NCBI RefSeq assembly: GCF_910592395.1
Contig: NC_088312.1
Coordinates: 4,528,001-4,592,000, forward strand
DNA length: 64,000 nt
Reading direction: 5' to 3'
Origin: Lineus longissimus
Taxonomy: Eukaryota > Nemertea > Pilidiophora > Heteronemertea > Lineidae
Shown: one piece after another, positions 41,246 through 53,200 of the stretch
Layout of the letters: the number at the start of each line of letters is the position of its first letter
Position numbering within the stretch: position 1 is the first letter of the stretch
Program-made: the position numbers and the translations under genes
Notes under the pieces: generated by a model
Seen by the model: only the letters and a program-made list of their open reading frames with translations
The model's database searches: none
Told to the model about the DNA's origin: nothing

Positions 41246-44200
41246 ACGACGGACGCCACGGTATGGGATAAGCTCACCTCTGCTAAGAGGTGAGCTAAAA
41301 AGTCTCGCCTTATCAGTAAACTTGCTGATAGATTTTAGATTTTATATACGACCACTTTTAATCGTCTGTTGATCGTGATCGTTTTACCAGAGGTGAAAAT
41401 GCATAATTGGCAGTTTACCAAATGGGCCCAGCGTTCGCACCTGTGGAATGTACCATTAGATACCCGGAGGATTACTTTTACAGTAGGTTTCAAACGGTGA
41501 GGACATGACCTTCTGCAGCTTGTTTTTTCAACTTCGCCTGAAAAGAATCACTTGTAGAATCGGTTGTCTGGCACGTTTCGTCTAGGGTCGAGAAATGGAT
41601 ATTTCCTAGTGTAAATATTTTCATTATTGAGAAGTCCACACATCTGCAGAAATTATCAGAAAACAATGTTTTCAAAACCGATAAGTTCCAAATTAGTTTT
41701 GTATTTTTTAGCATTTTGATGAGAATTTATCATCACTAGTCATTCTAGGTTACAATGCTCCCACAACAGCTTCACAATTCCTTGAACTCGGACCTGACAG
41801 ACCAGCCATGGGAATATAGAAATCAAATGTCACTGCCATGTTTGTTGGGTTCAGAGGCACAAATAATGACTGCTTGATTGAAACAATTCCGCATCCATGG
41901 ACTTTGGGGAATAGAAGCGTGTGGTTTGTGCATCACCGGGTTATTGGTAAATTACTCGAGGAACAAAACCAGTTAACAATAGCTCTAAGGGCAGGATTGA
42001 CAGGGTCGGAGAATAATTAACATGTTTGATCGATGCGTTGCTGGGAAAGTAAGAGTATAAGCGCCCTAAAACATATATTTCTGTTGCAGTGACATGCAAT
42101 GGTTATTGCTTGTAGCAAAAGTCTCCTATCTTCGGTGGTCTTGCAGCCACAACGATAGTCATGACCACATGCGTTAAATATCATACCCAGCAATGACTGG
42201 TTTTACCCGCAGTCGAGCAATCTTTTTGTAGTTCATCAATGGGTTAATTTCTAAATTACAACAGCCCCCTTACCATACATGTACGTAAAGGCATCTAGTA
42301 TACCAACTCCGGTAAATCGATCAATTGATACCCAACCGGCACTATCACCCACACACACATACCATGTGATCACCACGGGCAATCAACCCTAACAACAGGA
42401 CCAGAGTCCACAGCACAGCAAACCCATCAACAGGTAATATCCACTGAGGTTTCCGAGCCATCTGCCTTCAAATTGATTGCATTGTTGGGAGATGTCCACA
42501 GAAAATCTGGCAGCTATCTGCACTGTGAATCGATAGCACTGTTCATAGACATCACAGCACGCTCTGTCTTTTTGGTGACACCAAAAGTGTAATAACACAA
42601 GATATGTGCTAAAATTCTAGCAGTAATGGAACCAGAGGTCACAGCAGAGCTAACGCATCAAAAGTTGAGGTTTCCAGAACCATCTGCATCCAGATCTTTG
42701 TGCATTGCTGGGAGATGTCTGTCTGATTAGGTAGCTATCTGGACCAGGAGCAGATAAAGCACCAAAAGCAAAGAAACCCGCAGAGTGTGTTTTCAATGAC
42801 ACAAAAGAATGGAAATGAAGCTTGCTCAGTGTGTTGATATATATGATACATCAATTGGTTAAGTTTTTGATCTTATCAAATTCAATTGCCACACTGGCAT
42901 TGGTGGATACAGAAAAGGAGGATTTAGCCAGGCACCTTTTATTATCAATAAAAGTTACTGCTAACTTTTTACAGAAACTACATGTCACATTGGTCACTTT
43001 CTGCTTTAAGAATTTACCATCCCCTCCAAATTGAATTCACATTCGGTTGACTTGACAATGCTTGGCACCAATCTAATCAGGGGAAATTCTATTGCTTTAT
43101 TGGCTTGATATACAAACTGCTGGCCAAAGATGGACTAGCAGGGTAGCGTGAATGGAACACAGGAAGCAGAGATAGATGACAAAGAAAAAACAAAATGTTC
43201 TATGTCCTTCACAGGTTGAGCTCAAGTGAGCGGTGTATGAGGAAAACCTTGATTCCCTTGAGTGCCTCTTGCGTGACCACGTCTGGAGTTTGAACCCACA
43301 ACCCTTGGATTGAGGGTCAGAGAATTTAATCAGCATATGCCAGCACTTTCCACAAAGCATGCTTACAAGTTGGTTTAACAGCCATAGTCACGATGATAAA
43401 TAACAGTCTAGCAAATGTCAATTTGTATCAGAGAGTGTGGGTGGAGAATAAACCAGCACTGTCAACAGATGTCTGAATGGTGACTGTATGTTTCCCAGGA
43501 CATGACAAGTTGTTTGGTTACACAATCACTCTGCAGCAGGGGCAGATTCAGGAGTCGGAGAGAGCGGGGGCGCCGCAGCAAAAGAGGGTATGTTGGTAAT
43601 GTCAACTTCCCAAAATTCGAAGTAACTTTCAAAGAATATCTACCCTCTTGATAAGCACCTGGCTAGGTGTTAAAGTGATTCACAGTGATGCACTTTTTAG
43701 GCTCCTGTGCAGTTACAAATGAACTCCACTGTTCTGTGACGCCGACACAGGCTGCCACTTTGGATCCGCTATGAATGATTTGCGGAGTAGATCACAGGTG
43801 CACGAAGATACCAAAATCATAGCGATTGTTGGTCAGCCTGGAATTAACTGATACACACAACCTAGTAGGTTTTTTCTTGATTGATCCATTGCTAACTGAT
43901 GACTCTGATATCTTCAGCAACTGTAACACATCCGGGACCTCGCGTTGTAATGGAACTCTGTGTTGGGAGAAATAACATCCTTCCATCTGCTTGGAGAAAA
44001 CAATGAAAACGGTTAACGCCAAGTCAATGTTAAGTCGCTCTAAAGACGATGCTGTCAATTAGGGGAGAACGTCATGTGTCGCTCAGAGAGCTAAACACCG
44101 TCAGGTGAACGGGATAAACCCAAGGGGTTTAGCATATGCCATAGGTTACGAAGTTATCACTTCATCGTAGACTCTAGGTGGTTGTGCATATTGAAATAAT

Positions 44201-47200
44201 TTCAGGTTGGTGCCAAATATTCATGAAAACGCATTTTGGAGGTTACCGTATTATGATATATTCAGAATTGTTGCATTTACCCAAACATGTCAAAAAGACC
44301 TGAATTGGATATAGTGACTTTTGCATCTGACCTCTTCAAATGTGCAATTAGATGTATTAAGTTAGTGAAGGCAATTAAGCAGTTCAGGAAAAATAGTAGA
44401 CACGGTCGATTACGCAGAACATAGTTGTAACAAGGCTTCATCTCGAATGTACGATAGCACATGTACCATATTGTATAAACTGAGATAAGGTGAATGCTAA
44501 GCCATCAGCTAAAGGAGTCTCTTTGGCTTATCTCTGCTAAGTTGGCAGGCACTAATAGCCCAACACTAATGATGAAGAATCGCTTGCGAGATTGATAGCA
44601 ACAGCGTTGATATTAAGACGAATGGGCTGACGCTGTAAATAAAGTTATCTCGCATTTAGATTTAAATGGGTTCTTCACCTTTGAAGTGTTTGCGGTCACT
44701 GTTGGAAGGACCCAATTCAAATCCATTCAAAGCATGATGATGGCAGAACTGCTACCGATCAGGACAAATAGGCATGTTTTGACTTGGTGAAGGAAGATTT
44801 AAGGAGAGGAAAAGACAAAAAACATTTTAGTTCACCTTGCTAAATTTCTTTTTGATTTTGTACAACCTCTTTCAAACCTCTGGCAACTTAAAAACCACGT
44901 GCAGAAATTATATCCTGGCATGATGGGTGAGGGACATTGCCCTTTACTCTACCACACCCCCCCCCCCCCCGATTTCCACTGATGTAATTACCAGGCAATA
45001 ACTCAAGTGGGGAATTGGCAGCATGGGGAATTGGAGGGGATATGGGGCATCCCCTCATGTATAAGGAAGAAGTTACAACAACATTATGACTTCATTCACT
45101 GCTCCAGTCTTACACCAGATGAAAATTGACAGATCGACCATCCAATAATGAAGCTACTTCTTCCCCACACACAGAGCTTCAAATTAAGTTTACTAGCAAT
45201 TAATTTTTTTACTGATTCACCTTAACCTTGTTAGCAAACTGAAAAGACTGGCAATTGCTTTGAAAAGAAAGGGATGTTTCAAACACTGCTCCAAATGGCC
45301 CCCCATGACTACAGAGAATATCAGAGAATATCCACCCCAGAGATGGAGAAGTGGGGAAAATGTGTGTAAGCCTAATTTACTAATGACTTCACTCCTTTAA
45401 TTTGACGACTAATCCTGCCTTAATCAATTACATGGACAAGGGTCGGTTGGGTCAGCATAGACCAAAAAATTTGCCCCAAATTTCTTTCTTTTCACTCAGT
45501 GAGGGTGACATTTACTCGAATACAACAGAAATACCAGACTGCCCTATACGTTTCAGAACATAATCAGTAATCAAAAACCAAATAACAGAAATACATGCAT
45601 ATGTGACACAATATTATTAGTATATAATGTTGTAACATTAACACTTCCTTAACGATCACATGAGTGTCAGATTTTCCATTGTCAACAGATGAGACAATGG
45701 TTGAATAATGGGGGCCAGGTATCATCAGGGTGTGATGGGACAGTGTTACAGAAACACCCTAATTGACATACCTTTGGGGACAAAAACAATCACGATGATT
45801 GGTGTGTGAAAGAAACAAAAGTTGTCATTAGTTGGGTGTCGGTAATTATCAGTTGGCATGCATTCTTAATGTTGTCGAGTCATTTTCGTCTGGATGACAT
45901 CCCCATAACAACATCTTATTAAACACATCTCCTACACCCTGCAATGAGTGACTTCTCTTGCAGGGACATGCAATGATTATCACATCACACAAAAATCTCT
46001 TGTTGGTCGTTGAATATTCCTGAAAAAAAAGATGTCACCCCTTCTGTATTGGATGTCGTATGTCATAGGGAGACCAGTGGCATCATTTTGGAGCACTGGA
46101 CTTTTAGATAGGAGGTTGTGTCATGAGGTCAACTCTTGATCTTGGATTGATCACCACTGTTTCATCTTTGTGTTCTTGAGCAGGACACTCCACCCTAAAT
46201 TGCTTTGTCTTTTGAATGAGACGTAACATCGAGGCTCCAAAATGATACGTTTCTATATTTATTTCAGAATGATCAGAAACAAAGTTTGTTATATTGCATG
46301 GATGAGAAGAGTTGATATTGTATGATAACATGCAATGTCATAGAAAATATTGATTCAGAGATGATGGTGGAAATTCTATTGATAGTATCGAGTATACACA
46401 TGACCGTATCTAGTTTCAATCAACATGTAATGATTGAATACATCATGTGTCACGAATGTAATGAATCGGGGAAGATAAATTGCTTCAGACTTCATGTAAT
46501 TATTAAATGTGTCATGTGTCACGAATGTAATGTGTCAGGGAAGACGAATTGCCTCAGTTTACAATATGTGATATCATTGAATACTACATTAAATTAGCTA
46601 AACGATTTTAGGTGCGTATTTTGTGACAAAAATCAAGAGCAACCAGCCAATGGGGGACATTGAATACAAATTGATATCATGTATGTTCTTTATCTTATCA
46701 TTAGAATTAGGTACCCAAAACTGGTTCATATATTTCAACCAATTGGCGCCACATTCTCAGTCTTAATAAATGCTTGCTGTAATATCTGTTATCTTTTTCT
46801 TCCTGGTCTAGTGAAAGACCTTTTCAACTGAAGTGGTCATGACTCTAATTGCAGATGGTGACCCACATCCATCATGCTATCACCGAGAGAGTGAAAACTC
46901 TATCAGTGAAATAACTGAAATGTCCCATTTCCGATCCCAATGCTGATTATTTGCTCAGTCGAGTTTTATAAGTGCCGCCTGGAAATGAAGCTTAGAGCAG
47001 CAAGAATTATAAATGGGAAACCCATGTCACGAACCAAAAGACAATACCAAGAAGAAATGAGCTAGCATGTCAATTTACTTATTGGCTAAGTAAAGGAACA
47101 ACAAATCAAATCACCTGGCAAAACGATAATGCCATCTTAAAATATTGAGTTGAGAGCCGAGCGTCTAGGACATCATGTAAGCTCAAAAGCAATATTGGGC

Positions 47201-50200
47201 ACTTGTAATCTAAGCAGGAGGAAACTGGAGACCCTGGAGGACATTTATGCTGCCAAAGAGAGCCATAGCTAAAAAAATGGCTGAAAAATAGGATTCTGCC
47301 CTTCATTTTAGACTGATGATCTTTTGATTGCTTAGCACAACGATAAATACCACACCTCATCGAGATAAAAAATTGCAGGGAATCCATCTCTGAATCTACC
47401 CCTTTTTAGAATTACTTACCCATCCCTGTCACAAAAATTCAATGAATCTTTGAGAAGTGCTTGCACAGCTTCCAAATTTGCACCAACGAGACTACTCATG
47501 GCATTGATAAGCCTATTTTGAAGAAGGGATAATGGATTCCACACAGATTATTTCGATTATTAGACACTTATTCTGAAATTGAACATTCTGTTTGTAGCCA
47601 AGAATATAAAGAACGGCATCATTGATACAACAAACAAGTCAAATGTAGGCCCTCATCTAAAATTTTTGTTTATTAATAGCAATTTTGTGATATGCCCATT
47701 CCTTGCTGTCACTTATGTAGAAATGTAATTAATGTTTTTTTTGCCAGTAGGTCATAATGGACGCCTTTTGTCTACTTATAGAAAATATTTAATATCCATA
47801 ACAATACATAGACATGCACCAAGTAAGGGAAGGTAGCACAAATTAGCTACATGGAATGGCCTTAATTCTGGTCCCCATGGTTTCAAGACAAAAGCCTTTA
47901 GGCCCACCAATCCAAAGGCAATCACAAGACATTGTCCTCTAATCTTCTTCATTTTAGGCCTGGATAGAATTAGAAAAACCGTGGGGACTACATTGTAGCC
48001 TGGCATTTTTGTAGATGTATTTTTTAACTTAAATTTGTACAGGCCTACCAAAATTGTACTAGGATATTTTATGATACATATGACCACATTGTACTCAACT
48101 TATACCTACCAGATGAGGACATTTCAATTTGAACTGCATTCTATATTACTATCTTACAGATTACATGACACGTTGTACCTGTACATTGTACCTTGCCAAA
48201 TTGAGGACCTTGCCCAGGAAAGGGTTAGCTGGAGGAAGCTTGAGGCCGCCTAGCACCGCAGTTGACTGATGATGATGATGATGATGATGATAACCTTGTG
48301 TTAGGCTGACACGTCCGCAGCACTGACAAGCTTGAGTGCAAGACTGCTACTTACTTTTGACTTCCCCTGTGTTTCATTTTTTTCCCATCAGTGTGATCAC
48401 GCGGACTTGTTCCGCTTTTCTCTGAGAATACTTCATCATCCCAATCAGAATCACAAACGCTATTCTGATCAGAGTCCTCTGCATCAAAGACTGCTTGTTG
48501 CATCTCGTCCCTGGCACTGACACTGGCACTCACCATTGCATACACCAAATTCTCCATCCTAACAGTCCGAGGTCCTTTATTAATCCACTTTTAACAAACT
48601 AAACTGAACCACCCTGAATCACCTAACAAAACAAGCCTTAATTTGGAAGTCAAATTTGCAAACATGTCATTGAAGGGCCTTCAATGATCTTATGTTTAAA
48701 CACGTCTATGCCAGGAGGCCTCCAAGTCATGTAGGTCTATGCTTAAATTTAACCGGAAGTAATCCTTTCCATTCATAACACAATGATAGTGAATTCAATA
48801 ATGTATCCACACATATATCGTGAAATCACCTCTCTCATCTGTACATAATACCTTTTACTTCCTCAAGGTCATAGTATTTTCAACTTTAGGCCTAGATAAC
48901 TATGTCATGAGCAAATACATCCAAATCAGCCCATATAAATTATTCCTGCGTAGGTCAGCTTATCATGGTCAAATAGATCCTATATCCACCTGTACACAAA
49001 TACATGCATAGCAGATACTATATAGTGAAAACGTTTCACATTCACCAGTTAATGGCTGATTACTTATATCACTCTAAATGTTATTTTTCGTTTTGTAATG
49101 AGATCTTGTATTAACCTGTTCACTTCAAAGAAAAGCGCAATAGGCTATTTAGAAATGTGTGAGCTTAAAACTGAACTTAACCCACCACCCAACCCCATGT
49201 CTACCCAGAAAAGTTTATGCAACAGAATGCCCTGTCTCGTGCGATAATTGTTGCAGGCTGTTTTACATTGCTACATGTATCATAACTACAGATATTAAAA
49301 ATGTAATCAAGCTGGTTCTGCTATTACTTTGATCCACCCACGCTCAAGAAACACCCCAAAACAATCAAGAACTTGTCGAGGAACTTCACAACTTCCGCTA
49401 ACATTGTCTGCAACAAACTCTATTCCTGGATCAAAACATTCCATATTAAACTCTGTTGCATCGTACTAAATATAGTAAACTTTATTGATGAAACTATCGA
49501 ATTTCGCAACAAAAAAATGATTCAGAATAATAATAAAGACAAGTTGGATCGATATGCTACACAACACTGCAAGGTTTGTGCATTTGGTGTTCAATACAGA
49601 CTTTTTTAGTTTAAACTTGTGGCTATAAATATCGTGCGGACACTCAATAATCACTGAAAGTTTCTAAATATAGTATTATCACTGACACACATGATAATTG
49701 GGCAGTATCATCTGATATCAACAATCTGTATTTACATCGTAAAGCTTTATTTAGAATTTGATTAATGCACGCTACGATCTGCACATTTTTTGTCAAATAA
49801 AATCCTCTGTTCAGAGCTACTGGCACAGAAATATTGAATGCAGCCTTCTTTTTACCGCCGATTAACTGCTTTAATCAACCAATAGCCTGAATATCATATG
49901 ATTGATCATACTAATTAATTTCTGGGCAGTCATGGATAATTTCACAAGGCTTACGGAAAGTGATAACGACTTTTGGCTAAAACAAATGAATCCTTCGTCT
50001 CCGGGTTATACCTGCAATCGCGCATCACTGCAACCTGCAAAGATCACCGCAAACGAACAGCAACGTCGCAGCAATTTGAATCGCTTGTTTGCAGATTGTT
50101 TAAAGCACCTGAATATTGTAGGCAAGGCATGTTTTCCATTTCCCACTTTTTTCCCACTGTATTGAACCTTTACTCAATCTGAGGCAACGGTCAATCATTA

Positions 50201-53200
50201 ATGTCCCATTTGTTTCAATTGATATATCTAAATGGACACGTTTTGTTACAGTTAGCAGGGCTCTCCCACCCCCCTCGGAGAAAGTTAAATGGACATCCAA
50301 CTGTCTTCACAACCACCTACTTGACTCGTGCATAGAATCACCACTCATCAGTTTATCATTCATTGAATTATGCATAAAATACTCTTTATGTCCAAAACAA
50401 GGTATGACAAAGAACACCAGGACGCACCTTCACGGTAGGCCATCATGATGACAACTGAAATTCTAAACTAAGTGGATGACATGAATTACAAAGTCACTTC
50501 AGGATAAACATCCATCAACAGAGGGTGTATGTGGAGGTGTGCTAATGGAACATATTCACTTTTTAATATCCATGTACAAACACGCACGCTTTATATATCA
50601 ACAAAATAAAGGCCAAATGTTAAAAAATGCTGCATTGTAGTAGCTTTCCTTTTTTATTGAGGATCATTTCAAAAATTGCACAGAATCGATCACAAGATTT
50701 GGGACAAGAAAAACAGAAAAAAACACCTGAGCTCCTCCTTCACGGACTGCTTGATCCACACCTGCTTCAGATATTTCAGTTCAAAATACTTGCATAGCAC
50801 TGAATAAATACAAATAAACACGATGGAAAGTTGTCACACAAACTGATGACCCATCCATAACTTAACCAAGCCAATTCTGACCTTATCAATAATCAATGTC
50901 GCTGTGGGATGGTTGCATGCACACATGGTTGGCTTCATTATAAAGGTACCACGCAGGAAAGTTCCAGTAGATCAGAAAGAGCCATCCCATGAGCCTATAC
51001 GTGATGCGACACTACCATTTGCTGAAAATCCTGTGAATCGACAAGCTGGTTTTTTTGCAAATACCACAGTGCAAGGCGCAGGTGCATGTTACTACAGAAA
51101 ACCACCTCTCCAGAGGAACAAACCAGAGCAAAGCTCATGTCAGAAGAGGCAAACAACTTACTACCAAAAACATTTATCTCGTTAGTTGTTTTTCTTCAGT
51201 CCCTGCACAGCAAGAATTCATGCTCAGCTGATCTGAGTCCACTGCTACAATATCTAACGATTTTTCTTTTTTCACAATTTTTGACGTCAATCCACCAAAA
51301 CTTTCCCATACATACCACAGTCCTGTGATTTTCTAGTGCAGGGAGTAAAATAAATCACAGGAAGACTGCAAAACCACAAACTGGTGAAGAAGTGTGTATC
51401 AATACCAGCTGCATCAGGGCACATGACCCCTTCTTTTGGACATTTGCATGTTGCATTCGGTCTGGCCATTAACTAGATCAGACATTCACACGATCAAGTT
51501 GAATCATGCCACCTCTTAAATTTATGAAAGTAGCATTTCAGTTAGAGTGGATATTTGGTTTTAGTGCACTTAAGTTGATTGCCTTGATGGAAGGGCAGGC
51601 CATTTCATTTTAGACCAGACTGGAGCTGTTGAAACTGGTTAAACTCATACTTTTAGCAGCAAAAGACTATGCAGGGAATTACTGAATATAACGGCCAATT
51701 TGTTCCTTGATAAGCATGAAATAAATGACAACACCTTTTTAAAAACTGTCCACTTGGAATTTAAATTAGAAGAGTTATTATGATTGAACATTCTCAGGCT
51801 TCAAAGGGAAATTGAAGTCATCAAACAAGGATTGGCAAAATTCTACATAATTCGCCTCATCATAAATCAATGGTCGATAATGTACACCCACATTGCCACA
51901 AGGTTTCTCAGACTTCAAAGAAAGATTATATGTATTATCAAAGGATGATTGGCCTCAAATTATACGCAATTCGCTGACTAACATTGGCTGCCTCCTGTTC
52001 CCGATATTCCATGGAAAAAATAGACCAAAGCAAATTTGATGGGTCTGGTTACTGGGAAATGGAGATGTTTTACCTAACAAGGCTAATCAGAAAGATGGCT
52101 GGACTATTATGCCGCAATCAACAAGAAAGGTAAAAACGGCCGGCTGCTCATTCACATCATGTATATACATGTACATGTATGTGTAATTTATTTGTACATT
52201 TTTGATATGATGGATAGTCAGCCTCGTGTCCCCACTCAACCACATCACCATATGGTCTGGTGATCATAATGAAATGTACAAGGAATCTACCAGTGGGTCA
52301 CACCACCATGCAATTGACATAATGTAGATGAAGGAGCTGGTGGGGGGACCCAAAGGTAAATAGTTCCAGCTTCATGGTTGGTAATTGATCATGATCAGGT
52401 TTTTTCCAGTGAATTTAACGCGCTTTTTCACCAAACAATATCTTTAATGAAGCTAAGAGAGATGCCAACACAAATGGCTTAGGACCACAATGCCTGGAGA
52501 GATGTGGTGGCACAATTGATATAGAAATGTCAAGATGCAGTGAGTGAGTAAGTGAGTGAATGCGAGTTCCTTGACCTGACTCTAACACTTGACCAACAAA
52601 AAAAATGTCATGAACTGTGCCGCAACCTTGAGATTGCCTGCCCTGGATCTGGATCATGAAACGAAACTGATTACTCCTTTGTAGCCTTGCTTGACTAATG
52701 ATACAAGCATGCCATGATATAATTAGGGTATCGGTAAATCTGCCTTCAACGTGGTGATCATCAAGGATTGGAGAAGACAGGCAGTGTTATCTCGTGGGGA
52801 AAAAGATTGCAGGAACATTGACACTTTCAGTCTTCAGGGATTAATAAATGGAATTATAAGATGGCAGCTTCAAGGCCAATACTATATCCACTGCATTAGT
52901 GTCATCAATGTATCATTATACAAATAGCCACCCATTCATTTTATATCCCCTGTTCCCAGACTTTCAATTCCAGTCCAAGAATCTGATACACCATGTTGCT
53001 CCCACTTCAAAAAATGATGTGGCTCATTAAGATTGTTTCTCTCTCCATTCATTCTGTTCAACATGTTCAATAGAAAATCATTAAACCAGTCATTCCCTTG
53101 GTGTTAGTTTTCGCTGACTTGAGTAATCCCTCTCCAAACATCGTGTCAAGACACTAAGCTCCTTATGACTTTGACAAGAGAGAAACATTAGGAGGAGGTG

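Larger units (their letters stand above)
37853..47419 (-). other. Proximal part of the DGK 23-kb first intron
   Basis: Holds the repeats listed separately and no convincing exon. On the minus strand a strong pyrimidine-rich acceptor (TCTTCTTCTTCAG near 38459) precedes a short frame that lacks a usable donor. Confidence 0.5.

Noticed and set aside
41008-41293. Open frames on both strands with long poly-Arg runs
   Set aside because: They are translations of the GAC microsatellite.
43200-43355. Functional tRNA gene
   Set aside because: A and B boxes are present in outline, but a full cloverleaf with anticodon and acceptor stem could not be drawn; a SINE head is more likely.
47420-48557. Nested germ-cell ankyrin gene (GASZ-like) made from exons B and C
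   Set aside because: The acidic start and first ankyrin-like unit have a similar layout, but no further ankyrin exon follows on the minus strand and residue identity is low. A DGK alternative exon is the simpler reading.
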